Shown piece by piece: positions 18,106 through 26,778 of a stretch of 64,000 nt of DNA (positions are counted from its first letter, which is position 1; every line of letters begins with the position of its first letter). The translations under genes and the position numbers were made by a program. A model generated the notes under the pieces. It ran no database searches, was not told the origin of the DNA, and worked only from the letters and a program-made list of their open reading frames with translations. This DNA is from Streptomyces sp. NBC_01717 (lineage in GTDB: Bacteria; Actinomycetota; Actinomycetes; Streptomycetales; Streptomycetaceae). The DNA lies in assembly GCF_036248255.1 (NCBI RefSeq), contig NZ_CP109178.1, positions 1,054,001 through 1,118,000 of the forward strand. The letters run 5' to 3'.

Positions 18106-18507
18106 GTGGATGCGGTCGAGCGTGCCGGGACACACGAGACGGACGGCCGCCTGGCCAACGGGAAGCGGGAGGCCGAGGTGCTCGCCGTGCTCCGGTCGGC
18201 GCAGGAGCCGCTCACCCCGAGAGCCGTTCGTGAAGCCATGGACGACGACTTGTCGTACAGCACCGTCGTGACCATCCTGACCCGGCTGTACGAGAAGGAC
18301 GTCCTCACCCGGGTCCCACGGGGCCGGGCCTTCGCCTACGCGCCCGCGACCGACGAACCGGGTTTCGCCGCCCGGCGGATGCGCCAGGCCATGGAGGAGG
18401 TTCCGGATCGCGAGACGGTTCTCAGCCGTTTCGTCGACGACCTGTCGAGCGGCGACGAGGCGCTGCTGCGCCGCCTGCTCGGCGGCGACCTGGACTCCGG
18501 CCGGTAG
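18106..18507 (+). CDS. BlaI/MecI/CopY-family transcriptional repressor
   Basis: 133 aa from GTG 18106 with AGGAGG ten bases upstream. The winged-helix domain reads NGKREAEVLAVLRSAQEPLT, PRAVREAMDDDLSYSTVVTI, LTRLYEKDVLTRVPRGRAFA, as in BlaI. The C-terminal dimer region (RFVDDLSSGDEALLRRLL) is also typical. Family members repress beta-lactam or envelope-stress genes and are cut by a partner M56 protease, which is encoded immediately downstream, 16 bases away. A perfect palindrome lies in the promoter region. Confidence 0.94.
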   Translation: MDAVERAGTHETDGRLANGKREAEVLAVLRSAQEPLTPRAVREAMDDDLSYSTVVTILTRLYEKDVLTRVPRGRAFAYAPATDEPGFAARRMRQAMEEVPDRETVLSRFVDDLSSGDEALLRRLLGGDLDSGR

Positions 18508-18523
18508 GGCCACGGAGGCTGCC

Positions 18524-19495
18524 ATGCATCTCGCCATCTACCTGCCGCTGTTCTTCCCGCTGCTGGCGGGCCCCGCCGCCCGGCCGCTTGCCGACCGGTT
18601 GGAACCGCGGCTGGCCACCTGGGTGCTGACGACGGCATCCGTGGTGTTGGCCGCGGGCAGTACGACGGTGCTCGGCCTGATCGCCCTCGCCGGTCTGGTG
18701 CGTATCCCGAGGATCGCCCGACTCGCCGATCTGTCACCGGCCGTACTGGGACGCGACGATCCGGCGTGGGTACCGGTGGCCGTGCCGGCCGCGGTGCTGC
18801 TGCTCGCCGTGACCGTGGTCGCGTCCCGCTTCCTGGTCCGCCGGGTGCGGGCGGTGTGTGCGGCTGTTCTGGAGTCCGCATGCTTCCCGGGTCAGGATCC
18901 GCTCGTGGTGATGGAGGAGTCGGCCGCCGACGCGTTCGCGATGCCCGGACTGCCCGGCCGCATCGTGGTCTCGACGGGCATGCTGGCCACGCTCGACGAC
19001 ACCGAGCGGGCAATCCTGTTCGCACACGAGCGGGCCCATCTGCGCGCGCACCACTACCTGTTCGCCGCAACCGCCCAACTGGCCGCGACCGCCAACCCGT
19101 TGGTACGTCCCCTGGCGGCTCAGGTCTCCTACACGGTGGAGCGGTGGGCGGACGAGGCCGCGGCAAGCACAACCGGCGACCGGCGGCGGGTGGCGGTCAC
19201 CGTGGGGAAGGCCGCGCTGGCGACAAAGCGCTCCGGCGGTCTGCGACGACTGCCTGCCGCTGCTCTGGGACTTCTCGGCCGCCGGGGTGCGGGGCGCCGG
19301 ACGGACGGGGAGCGAACCGGGCTGGACACGGCGGGCCCTGTGCCGCGGCGGGTGGCTGCGCTCCTGTCCCCCGCACCGACGGGCGGGAAGTGGCGAGCGA
19401 CGGTCACCGCCGCCTACCTCACGGCTGCCGTCCTGTGCACGGTCGAAGCGGCCCAGGACCTGCACGAGGTGTTGGAGCGGGCCAGAGGCGGCTGA
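18524..19495 (+). CDS. M56-family (BlaR1/MecR1-like) membrane metallopeptidase
   Basis: 323 aa from ATG 18524 in an operon with the BlaI-type repressor. Several N-terminal membrane segments precede the zinc site: FAHERAHLRAHHYLFAA (HExxH form HERAH near residue 168) and the downstream glutamate in VERWADEAAAS. A last hydrophobic segment is near the C-terminus. There is no C-terminal penicillin-binding sensor domain as in classical BlaR1, as is usual for actinobacterial members. It probably cleaves the repressor in response to an envelope signal. Confidence 0.92.
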   Translation: MHLAIYLPLFFPLLAGPAARPLADRLEPRLATWVLTTASVVLAAGSTTVLGLIALAGLVRIPRIARLADLSPAVLGRDDPAWVPVAVPAAVLLLAVTVVASRFLVRRVRAVCAAVLESACFPGQDPLVVMEESAADAFAMPGLPGRIVVSTGMLATLDDTERAILFAHERAHLRAHHYLFAATAQLAATANPLVRPLAAQVSYTVERWADEAAASTTGDRRRVAVTVGKAALATKRSGGLRRLPAAALGLLGRRGAGRRTDGERTGLDTAGPVPRRVAALLSPAPTGGKWRATVTAAYLTAAVLCTVEAAQDLHEVLERARGG

Positions 19496-19549
19496 CCGGC
19501 AGTTCCGTGGGCCGCGGGCCCCGAAGGCGCACCGCGTACAGGTGGGCGG

Positions 19550-20455
19550 TCAGCGACTGCCGCCGAGGCTGGACAGGGCCTGGGAAAGCTGGACACGAGC
19601 GGGCTCGCGCAGAACCCTGCCCTGGAGGCGGGCCGCGAGGTCCCGGATCGCGGGGAGACGGGCGACCAGCGCCTCCCCCGGGCAGTCGGTGGCAAAGCCG
19701 TCGCGATGGGCGGAGATGGCATGAAAACTGGCCGAAGTTCCCTTGGGATAGCGGCTCTTGTCATTGGTGGACGTCAGTCGCACCTTGCTGCGGGGGTCGA
19801 CACCGCGCAGACCCAGTTTCCAGGCGGCGAGGGCTGCGATCGCATGTTCCATGGGCGCCGGCACCTTCGTCCCTCGTCCGAAGGTGCCGATCGCCGCGAT
19901 CCCCGCGGTGCCCTGGTTGAACCCCTGGGTGTGGGAGCCGACGACGGGGCGGTCGACACCTCCGGCACGGCCTTCGTAGATGTTGCCGCATCGGTCGACG
20001 AGGAAGTTGTAGCCGAAGTCTCCCCATCCCTGATCACGGGTCTGGCCCGTGTAAAGGTTGCGCAGCATATGCGGCACGTCGGCGCAGGCGTAGGCATTGG
20101 GGGTGTCCGTGTGGTGAATGAAGATCGCCGTCACCCCGTTCGCGTAGTGGGCCCGAGGATCGCGCTTGGTCTCGTCGGCCCGCCACTGCGCACGCGACAC
20201 GATGGTGGGGCGAAGTGCCGCGTGGGGGAACGCCACCGCCATCGCACTCAGCGCAACGAGTGACGGCGTGGAGTCGACGGTCGGCGCGGGCCCCGTACCG
20301 GCCTGCAGCATCGAAGCAGGGCTACCCGGCATCGTCCCGGCGACGACCCCGGCCATCGTCACCCTGGCCGGTGCCACCACGAGCGGTACTGCCGCTATGG
20401 AAGCCGTGAGGGGCAGCACGATTCGCCACATACGCACAGGGGGCCTTCTTTCCAT
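19550..20455 (-). CDS. Secreted peptidoglycan-recognition-type N-acetylmuramoyl-L-alanine amidase
   Basis: 301 aa from ATG 20455; an internal ATG at 20431, with GAAGG upstream, is an equally possible start. An N-terminal signal peptide (RIVLPLTASIAAVPLVVAPA) indicates export. The PGRP/amidase_2 domain occupies about residues 85-260: IVSRAQWRAD, AIFIHHTDTPN with the first zinc histidine, DFGYNFLVDRCGNIYEGRAG, and AHRDGFATDCPGEAL with the last zinc ligands. It is expected to cleave the amide bond between muramic acid and the stem peptide. Its neighbours (uppP, blaI, M56) are also envelope functions. A MITE-like element lies upstream of its start. Confidence 0.93.
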   Translation of the reverse strand: MERRPPVRMWRIVLPLTASIAAVPLVVAPARVTMAGVVAGTMPGSPASMLQAGTGPAPTVDSTPSLVALSAMAVAFPHAALRPTIVSRAQWRADETKRDPRAHYANGVTAIFIHHTDTPNAYACADVPHMLRNLYTGQTRDQGWGDFGYNFLVDRCGNIYEGRAGGVDRPVVGSHTQGFNQGTAGIAAIGTFGRGTKVPAPMEHAIAALAAWKLGLRGVDPRSKVRLTSTNDKSRYPKGTSASFHAISAHRDGFATDCPGEALVARLPAIRDLAARLQGRVLREPARVQLSQALSSLGGSR

Positions 20456-21005
20456 TTCGCCGAGCGGGCGGCGGGAGCACGTAAGCCCGCTAAGGGCTGT
20501 CCCGTAATCCCTGGTGGATCAGCGCACGGCGTCAGATGTGGTGCATCGCAAGGTGCGGAAGGACGTCCGCATACTGGATGTATTCGGGCGTTCCGACAAC
20601 GCGGCGAGGCGCCGTAGCTGTCGTCGCGCGCCCGCCAGGGATTACGGGACAGCCCTTAGAGCCTTGCGGCAGAAGGTTCGCCGCGCGCGCGGGACTACTG
20701 CATGCAGGCGAGTACGACGTAGCCGACCTCGGTGCAAGCCCGACGGCAGCCTGGCCGACCCGTGCGGGAGGTTGCGGGGGCGCTGCAACGGGGCGCGGCC
20801 ATGCCCCCGGCGGAGCCGCCGTCGCACTCGGACGTACGGGGCGTGTTCTGAAAATCGATCAAGGTCGTGGAACCGGCACGACGTGGCGGGACGGCGCCAT
20901 CACCGGCCACGTCCACGTGCACAGCGCCGCGCGTCCGATCGAATGCCAACTCGGCCCGGTACTCGCCGGGTTCCGTGCCACTGGGCGTTGTGACACGATT
21001 CTGAA
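20456..21005. other. Non-coding region holding a MITE-like element
   Basis: 550 bases between two divergent genes. The first part is the inverted-repeat element at 20490-20659. From 20660 to 21005 I see GC-rich sequence without a convincing gene, although a minus-strand frame stays open over 20695-20949; it matches nothing I know. Confidence 0.5.
20490..20659. mobile_element. MITE-like element with 24-25-bp perfect terminal inverted repeats
   Basis: TAAGGGCTGTCCCGTAATCC and the next four bases (20491-20514) form an exact inverted copy of 20635-20658. The pairing extends to C at 20490 and G at 20659. TA at both outer ends suits a TA target duplication, as made by IS630/Tc1-type transposases. 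The 168-base interior has no open gene, so it would have to be mobilised in trans. The GGGCTGTCCCGTAATC end type recurs in streptomycete insertion elements from memory. Confidence 0.75.
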
Positions 21006-21602
21006 ATGATCTCCAACTCGCCCATACCCTCCGTCGTTCCCGCGGGCCGGATGGCCCGGATCCAACAGCCGGTGCTCAGCCTTTCCGGCGGCCTGCAACT
21101 GCGTCCGTGGCGTCGGAGTGACGCCAGCGTCCTCGTGACGGCCGGCCAGGATCCCGCGATTCGGCGATGGAACCTTCTGCATGTGGACTCCCTGGAGGAC
21201 GCACGCAAGAGGATCGAGCGCATGCACGAGCGATGGCAGGCCGAGCTGAGTGCGATGTGGGCCATCGCCCGCCCGGAGGGAGGCGAAGCCACGGGCCTGA
21301 TCGGGTGGAGTGGCATCGATCTCAAGGGCGGCAGTGCCGAGATCGTCTACTGGGTCCTGCCCGCAGCACGCGGCGGCAGCGTGGCGGTCGAGGCCACGAA
21401 GCGCGTCAGCCGGTGGGCCCTGGACGAGCTCGGCCTGCACCGGCTCCGGCTGTGCCACTCGGTGGCCAACCCGGCGTCCTGCCGGGTAGCGGTCAAGGCC
21501 GGATACTCCCTCGAAGGCACCATGCGCAGCGGGCTGCTTCACTCGGACGGCTGGCACGACCAGCACCTGCACGCCCTCGTCCAGGGCGACATCGACAGCT
21601 GA
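21006..21602 (+). CDS. GNAT-family N-acetyltransferase (RimJ/RimL type)
   Basis: 198 aa. It has the GNAT fold blocks of RimJ/RimL-type enzymes: GGLQLRPWRRSDASVLVTA at the start, TGLIGWSGIDLKGGSAEIVY, WVLPAARGGSVAVEATKRV (acetyl-CoA site region), LGLHRLRLCHSVANPASCRV and GYSLEGTMRSGLLHSDGWHD. It transfers acetyl from acetyl-CoA to an amine, a protein N-terminus or a small molecule. The first 15 residues look unconserved, so translation might begin at the internal ATG at 21051. Confidence 0.9.
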   Translation: MISNSPIPSVVPAGRMARIQQPVLSLSGGLQLRPWRRSDASVLVTAGQDPAIRRWNLLHVDSLEDARKRIERMHERWQAELSAMWAIARPEGGEATGLIGWSGIDLKGGSAEIVYWVLPAARGGSVAVEATKRVSRWALDELGLHRLRLCHSVANPASCRVAVKAGYSLEGTMRSGLLHSDGWHDQHLHALVQGDIDS

Positions 21603-21787
21603 GGTCTGCTGCGACCGCGCCGGTCACAGCCACTCCCGAACACGGGTCCCTGCAGGTGTTCGCCGGCCGGCGGAGTACGAGCCGACGTGCGGCTCACGCG
21701 ACGTGGCGACCGGCCGGCCCGTGTGGCCTGCCCTGCTGGGTACCGTGCCCTCCCGCACCCCGAGCAGCAGCCGGTCGTCAGTGGCTG

Positions 21788-22900
21788 TCAGGAGCAGGCG
21801 ACCAGTCCGGCCGCGTCCACGGTGAAGACAGCCCGCCCGGCGGCGACCTGTCGGTCCCGGTCGGGGCCGGGGCGCACCAGCCGGTCCAGCGAGCGGAGCA
21901 GCGCGATCTCGTCGGCGGCGTGCTCGGTGAGGCCCGCGGCAGCCATCTCGCCGACGCCCTCGGCGCCGTGGCCGGCGATCGGCCGGTATCCGACGACCGG
22001 TACGCCGGCGGCGAGGGCCTGCTGAGCCGTCTGCCCCGCGGCGTTGTCCACCAGGGCGCTCGAAGCCGCCATGAGGTCGGGCAGGTCCTCCACCCAGCCC
22101 AGCGCCAGAACGCCGGGGAGCAGCGCGGCACGGTCCCGCAGTTGTTCGTCCCTGCCGCACAGCAGCACCGGTATGTGGCCTGCGCCGGCGAGCAGCAGCG
22201 CCGTGTCGGTCAGCCCGTGGCCCACGCCCCAGGCCCCGGTCGAAATCAGCACGGGCGGGCGGCCGGGGCCGCGCCGCGCGAACTCCCGCGCCCAGCGGGA
22301 CGGCTGACCGCCCAGGTTCTCGTGGCCGACCGAGGTGAAGGCCGGGGGCACGATCGGGCCGCACACCTCCGCCGGGCGTCCGGTCGTGGCGCGGACTCGT
22401 GCCGCGGCGGCTTCGGTCAGGCACAGATGCAGGTCGTTGCCGGAGTGCAGCCACTGTCGGTGCACGGCGAAGTCGGTGACCACGACCGTGCTGGGCGGGC
22501 AGACACCGCCCCGGGACCGCAGCCGCCCCGTGACCTGAGCAGCCTGGTGGAAGGTGGAGACGAGCGCGTCCGGTCGCCAGCGTTCCACGACCTTGCGCAG
22601 GCGTGGCTCCAGGACTGCGGCCAGCGGCCCGGTGCCCGGCGCCCAGTTGTTCCGGTCGCCCGGGTCTCCGCGGTCGCGGAAGAATGCCGAGTAGACCGCT
22701 CCGTAAGCCCATGGGCAGCGGCGCAGCGTCGTGCGGTAGACGGCGCGCAGCCCGCGCCCGGCGCCGGGGGGCAGCAGGTCGAGGAGGTCCACGCATGCCG
22801 TCAGGTGGCCGCCGGACCGCAGACGCTCGGCCAGTTCGGCGGCGACGGCATCGTGTCCGGCGCCCATGCTCGCGCTGACGATCAGAATCCGACGTCCCAT
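21788..22900 (-). CDS. MGDG synthase-like glycosyltransferase (processive diacylglycerol glycosyltransferase family)
   Basis: 370 aa from ATG 22900, chosen for GGAGGAA just upstream; the longer frame has no such site. The N-terminus RILIVSASMGAGHDAVAAEL matches the MGDG-synthase/UgtP family acceptor-binding domain. The C-terminal half is a GT-B nucleotide-sugar domain (PPVLISTGAWGVGHGL, VDNAAGQTAQQALAAGVPVV). Such enzymes put sugars on diacylglycerol at the inner membrane face. It is divergent from an SDR / DMT transporter / polysaccharide deacetylase operon, so glycolipid synthesis and export is a reasonable group function (inference). Confidence 0.88.
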   Translation of the reverse strand: MGRRILIVSASMGAGHDAVAAELAERLRSGGHLTACVDLLDLLPPGAGRGLRAVYRTTLRRCPWAYGAVYSAFFRDRGDPGDRNNWAPGTGPLAAVLEPRLRKVVERWRPDALVSTFHQAAQVTGRLRSRGGVCPPSTVVVTDFAVHRQWLHSGNDLHLCLTEAAAARVRATTGRPAEVCGPIVPPAFTSVGHENLGGQPSRWAREFARRGPGRPPVLISTGAWGVGHGLTDTALLLAGAGHIPVLLCGRDEQLRDRAALLPGVLALGWVEDLPDLMAASSALVDNAAGQTAQQALAAGVPVVGYRPIAGHGAEGVGEMAAAGLTEHAADEIALLRSLDRLVRPGPDRDRQVAAGRAVFTVDAAGLVACS

Positions 22901-23100
22901 TCTTGGATATTCCTCCGCATGGATCCTCCGCGCATGGCGGCCGGTGCGCCACACCCGGACGGGCGGGCCGTTAGCCCAGTGCGGTCGGGTGCGTTTGCCG
23001 TTGCGTCGGTTGCATGAAGGATTACTCAGTACGGGTCGGTACAGGCGGTGCTTCGAGAGCACCAGGATGTCGGCGGCCCGCCCCGGAGGACGGAAGGCCC

Positions 23101-23934
23101 ATGCGCAAGAGCCCCCTACCCCGCGGTATGCCCGCAGCCGAGGCCGATGTGGCGCTGTCGGCTGCGGCCGGTCCGTCTGCCCGCGGCCCGCGACCGGTCG
23201 TGTTGATCACCGGGGCCTCCTCCGGTATCGGTGCCGAAGTCGCCTCACGGCTCGCAGCCGGCGGCCGATGGGAGCTGCTGCTGAACGGGCGGGACGAAGG
23301 CCGGCTCGGCAGTGTCGCCACGCGTACTTCCGGTGTCGCGCTGCCGATGGACCTGGCCTCCGAGGAGGGCTGCCGCAAGCTGGCCGAGGCTGCGCTGGCG
23401 CACAGCGGCAGGGTCGACGCGCTCGTCGCCGCAGCGGGGCTCGGCTGGGCGGGCGCCTACACCGACATGCCGCCCGCCACCGTGGACCGCCTGGTGAGTG
23501 TCAACGTCTGCGCCGTTCTCCATCTCGTTCGCCTGGTCCTGCCGCAGATGGTGTCCCGGGGATCGGGCCGGCTGGTGCTCATCGGCTCTGTCGCCGGCCG
23601 GTTCGGCGTGCGGGGTGAGGCGGCGTACGCGGCGACGAAGGGCTCGCTGATCGCGTTCGCGGACAGCCTGCGCTACGAGCTCCAGGGCACCGGCGTCCAG
23701 CTCTGCCTGGTGCTGCCGGGCCCCGTCGACACGCCCTTCTTCACCCGCCGTGGCACGCCGTACACGCGGTCCTGGCCACGGCCGGTATCCGCCGGGCGGG
23801 TCGCGGCAGCGGTCGAGGAGGCGCTGGCGGGTGGGCGGGACGAGATCGCCGTGCCGCGATGGCTGGGCGTGCCGGGCCGGGTGCAGGGTGTGGCCCCGAG
23901 GCTCTTCCGCAAGCTGGCCACGCGCTTTGGCTGA
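23101..23934 (+). CDS. Short-chain dehydrogenase/reductase
   Basis: 277 aa from ATG 23101, with GGAGGACGGAAGG before it. The classical SDR pattern is complete: VVLITGASSGIGAEVASRLA (NAD(P)-binding TGxxxGIG), DALVAAAGLGWAG (NAG-like), catalytic serine in LVLIGSVAGRFG and YAATKG (YxxxK). A C-terminal extension (VPRWLGVPGRVQGVAPRLFR) resembles membrane-associated SDRs acting on lipids. Substrate is unknown. It starts a three-gene operon with a DMT transporter and a polysaccharide deacetylase. Confidence 0.93.
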   Translation: MRKSPLPRGMPAAEADVALSAAAGPSARGPRPVVLITGASSGIGAEVASRLAAGGRWELLLNGRDEGRLGSVATRTSGVALPMDLASEEGCRKLAEAALAHSGRVDALVAAAGLGWAGAYTDMPPATVDRLVSVNVCAVLHLVRLVLPQMVSRGSGRLVLIGSVAGRFGVRGEAAYAATKGSLIAFADSLRYELQGTGVQLCLVLPGPVDTPFFTRRGTPYTRSWPRPVSAGRVAAAVEEALAGGRDEIAVPRWLGVPGRVQGVAPRLFRKLATRFG

Positions 23935-23976
23935 GCGGGCCCACTGCAGCGGACACGTGCGCAGGGCTGGTGACAC

Positions 23977-24843
23977 GTGATCATCCTCTCCGTCGTACTG
24001 GCGCTGCTCGCCGCGCTGGGGAACGCGGGAGCGTCCGTGCTGCAGCGCCGCGCCGCGGCGGTCGACCGGCCCGGCCTCCCGGGCAGCCAACTGCGCGGAA
24101 AGCTGGAATTCATCCGCCGACCGGCCTGGCGCTGGGGTGCGGGGCTGCTGGTCGTCTCCGGGCTGGCACAGGCCCTCGCCCTGGCGACCGGCCCACTGGC
24201 TGTCGTACAGCCGGTGATGACGACGGAGCTGCTGTTCACGCTGGTGCTGGCTGCGATCGTCTTCCGGCGGCCGCCCGGGGTCCGTACCTGGGGGGCGTTC
24301 CTCGGGATGGCGCTGGGTCTGGCGGTCTTCCTCCTGCTGGCCAGTCCGACCGGCGGCCTGGAGACCGTGCCGCCGAGGAGGTGGCTGCTCAGCGCCGTGC
24401 CCGCCGCCGCCGTGTCGATCGTGCTGATCGTGGTGGGTATGCGACTGCTGAGCTCCGCCCGTGCGGCGGTACTGGGGTCGGCGACCGCCATCGGCTTCTC
24501 CTTCACGGCGGCGCTGATCAAGGACACTCTCGGCCAGGTGTCCGGCGGGGTCGAGGGGCTGTTCGCTACGTGGCAGATCTACACGGCCGCGGCAGTGGGC
24601 CTGAGCTCCTTCCTGCTGCTGCAGGCCACGTTGCGGGCCGGCTCGCTGGCGGCGTCGCAACCCGCGCTCACGCTCGGCGACTCGCTGCTGAGCGTCATTC
24701 TGGGCGTCGCGCTCTTCGAAGAGCAGATCGACCTGGGCTGGCGGGTGCTCCCGGAGGCTGCGGCGCTGGGGCTCATCGCGCTCGCCAGCGTGCATCTGAG
24801 CAGTTCACCGGTGGTCTCCGGAAAGGAAGAACAACGATGGTAG
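23977..24843 (+). CDS. DMT-superfamily (EamA-like) transporter
   Basis: 288 aa from GTG 23977, about ten hydrophobic helices in two repeats. An example is IILSVVLALLAALGNAGASV, and LALATGPLAVVQPVMTTELL is a typical DMT motif helix. A second-half GSLAASQPALTLGDSLLSVI corresponds to the repeated motif. Small DMT proteins export or flip amino acids, nucleotides, sugars or lipids. Its stop overlaps the start of the deacetylase gene by seven bases, showing translational coupling. Confidence 0.9.
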   Translation: MIILSVVLALLAALGNAGASVLQRRAAAVDRPGLPGSQLRGKLEFIRRPAWRWGAGLLVVSGLAQALALATGPLAVVQPVMTTELLFTLVLAAIVFRRPPGVRTWGAFLGMALGLAVFLLLASPTGGLETVPPRRWLLSAVPAAAVSIVLIVVGMRLLSSARAAVLGSATAIGFSFTAALIKDTLGQVSGGVEGLFATWQIYTAAAVGLSSFLLLQATLRAGSLAASQPALTLGDSLLSVILGVALFEEQIDLGWRVLPEAAALGLIALASVHLSSSPVVSGKEEQRW

Positions 24844-25607
24844 GACGCTCCGGCGCGGTGGCCGGCGCGGTGGGTGCGGCCGCGGCCGCGGCTGCCGCGT
24901 GGCACATCGGGCCCGCCGCCACCTGGCTGCCGCCCGTAAGGAGGATCCTCAGCCCGGCGCTGGACGGCCGCGGCCATCGCGCCCACGTGGCGCTGACCTT
25001 CGACGACGGGCCGGACCCGGCCAGCACCCCACACTTCCTGCGCGTCCTGGACGAGTACCGGGTGCGGGCCACCTTCTTCGTCGTCGGCAGCTCGCTGGAG
25101 CGGCATCCGGCCCTCGGCCGGGCGCTTGTGGCGGCCGGTCACGAGGTCGCGGTGCACGGCTGGCAGCACGGGCGCCCCTGGGTCCCCACGCCGCTGCGCG
25201 ACGTACGGGAGTTGGCGCGCACCGTCGGCGCGGTACGGCAGATCTGCGGGACCGTTCCGCAGTGGTACCGGCCGCCTTACGGCATCCTCACCGGTGGCCG
25301 CCTGGCCGCTGCCCGCCGCGCCGGGCTGCGGCCGGTGCTGTGGTCGGCCTGGGGCCGGGACTGGACGGCTTACGCCGACGCTCGCTCCGTGCGGGCATCG
25401 GTCCTCGCAGATCTGACCGGCGGTGGCACCGTGCTGCTGCACGACGCGGACGGGTGGAGCGCGCCGGGCGCCTGGCGAGCCGCGCTGGGTGCGCTGCCCG
25501 GCCTGCTCGCCGAGTGCCGCCGACTCGGTCTGACCGCCGGCCCGCTCGCCGAGCACGGCATCGGGCACGTCGACACCGGTACCCACCCTGGCCGGCGCCA
25601 CCGGTGA
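24837..25607 (+). CDS. Polysaccharide deacetylase (NodB homology domain)
   Basis: 256 aa from ATG 24837 (GGAAGAACAACG precedes it), overlapping the transporter gene. An N-terminal hydrophobic anchor (AVAGAVGAAAAAAAAWHIGP) suggests membrane attachment. The NodB domain shows VALTFDDGPDPAST (motif 1 with DD), HEVAVHGWQHGRPW (motif 2 with the zinc histidines), WYRPPYGIL (motif 3, RPPYG) and GGTVLLHDADGWS (LHD). The enzyme removes N- or O-acetyl groups from an envelope sugar. In context it may act on a lipid-linked sugar made by the divergent glycosyltransferase. Confidence 0.93.
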   Translation: MVGRSGAVAGAVGAAAAAAAAWHIGPAATWLPPVRRILSPALDGRGHRAHVALTFDDGPDPASTPHFLRVLDEYRVRATFFVVGSSLERHPALGRALVAAGHEVAVHGWQHGRPWVPTPLRDVRELARTVGAVRQICGTVPQWYRPPYGILTGGRLAAARRAGLRPVLWSAWGRDWTAYADARSVRASVLADLTGGGTVLLHDADGWSAPGAWRAALGALPGLLAECRRLGLTAGPLAEHGIGHVDTGTHPGRRHR

Positions 25608-25962
25608 GAGCGACGGCCTCGCCGGTGGACGCCCGGCACAGGATCCAGTCCTGATCCCGGAAGCCCTCGTGATCCTCGCCGCCGCGTTGCAGTCGCCGTC
25701 CCGCGGATCGGCTTCCCGCCATGGCCCTCTGCGGCGCACGCTCCCCGGATGGCCCGCATCGGAGTAACCGCCCCGGCTTCGACCGACCGCCGCCGGCGCG
25801 ACCGGGCTACAGTCGGCCAAGTACAAGAAGCTCCCGACCCCGGACACCGTCCCCGGTGTCCGGCCGTACCTCGGGCCCGCCGCCACGTTCGGCCTCGCGC
25901 CCGGTACCAGGCCAGCTGCTCAGCGACGTATCGCCACCGATACTTCTGACGTGGAGCCATTC
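25608..25962. other. Intergenic region upstream of the GPP34 gene
   Basis: 355 bases. Contains the hairpin at 25840-25863. A minus-strand frame near 25700-25620 reads DQDWILCRASTGEAVAL, which looks protein-like but is short and unassigned. Nothing else is supported. Confidence 0.45.
25840..25863 (+). terminator. Perfect 10-bp hairpin upstream of the GPP34 gene
   Basis: CCGGACACCG (25840-25849) pairs with CGGTGTCCGG (25854-25863) over a four-base loop. It could terminate the deacetylase transcript (stop at 25607) or act in the leader of the GPP34 gene at 25963. Confidence 0.55.
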
Positions 25963-26568
25963 ATGACCACACCGCAAGATCTGTTGATCGTCGCCTTGGA
26001 CGTGGAGCCCAGCCGCCCCGTGGAGCAGGGCGATCTGTCGCTGGCGCTCGCGGGCGCCGAGGTGATCGATCTCATCGACGCCCAGGCGCTGACACTGGAA
26101 GACGACCGCATCGTGCCGAGTGCCCGGTGGACACTGGCTGATCGCCTATTGGACGAGGCCGCGTCGTCGCTCGTTCGGCAGATGCCCTACGAGTCGGTCG
26201 AGGACTGGCTGTGGCGCCGGGGCCGCGAACTGTCCTCGGCCTATCTGGCCGCCCTGGAGGCGGAAGGACAGGTCACCCGGCAGCACGGCCGCTGGAGTCC
26301 CGCGCGGACCGCCCGGACAGCACTGGTCGACTCACCCGCTCGCCGCCACGCGTCGGAACGCTGGTCGTCGGGTGAGCCCGTCCTCGCGGTCCTCGCTGCC
26401 GCCGTCGGAATCCGCGAAATGCCTGCTGAGGACTCCCCGAGCGTGGCCGACGACGCGGTCGAGACGGTGCTCGCCGCCGTCAACGACGCAGTGATGGAAC
26501 TGGAAGCCGTGCGGCAGCGGCGAGCCATCGAAGATGCGGCCTTCGACAACATCTGGCGCGCCCCATGA
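25963..26568 (+). CDS. GPP34-family protein (GOLPH3-like)
   Basis: 201 aa from ATG 25963 with GTGGAG eight bases upstream. The sequence shows the bacterial GPP34 pattern: an N-terminal TTPQDLLIVALD, LSLALAGAEVIDLIDAQALT, DEAASSLVRQMPYESVEDWL and the C-terminal VLAAVNDAVMELEAVRQRRA. Eukaryotic GOLPH3 binds phosphatidylinositol-4-phosphate at the Golgi. Actinobacterial copies are numerous, and their role is not settled. It is presumably a peripheral membrane-binding protein. Confidence 0.88.
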   Translation: MTTPQDLLIVALDVEPSRPVEQGDLSLALAGAEVIDLIDAQALTLEDDRIVPSARWTLADRLLDEAASSLVRQMPYESVEDWLWRRGRELSSAYLAALEAEGQVTRQHGRWSPARTARTALVDSPARRHASERWSSGEPVLAVLAAAVGIREMPAEDSPSVADDAVETVLAAVNDAVMELEAVRQRRAIEDAAFDNIWRAP

Positions 26569-26778
26569 CGGGGGCACGGGCGGACCATGAGCCGCATCCA
26601 CAAGCCGGGAGCTTCAGTCACCGGCGATGAACCGCAGATGATGCCGTGATGGAACCGGTGGCCGACTTGTGCCGCCGGCCCATGACGTCACCCAGGTACC
26701 CAGTCATCCGCTACGTCCGATGTGACCGCCCGACCGGCATGGATGAGCGAGCAGAGATTTCGTAGAAAGGAGAGCCCG

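Noticed and set aside
20660..21005. Possible riboswitch or structured RNA between the MITE and the acetyltransferase gene
   Set aside because: I compared it loosely with cobalamin and c-di-AMP (ydaO) riboswitch cores and did not find their conserved blocks. GC-rich pairing alone is not evidence.
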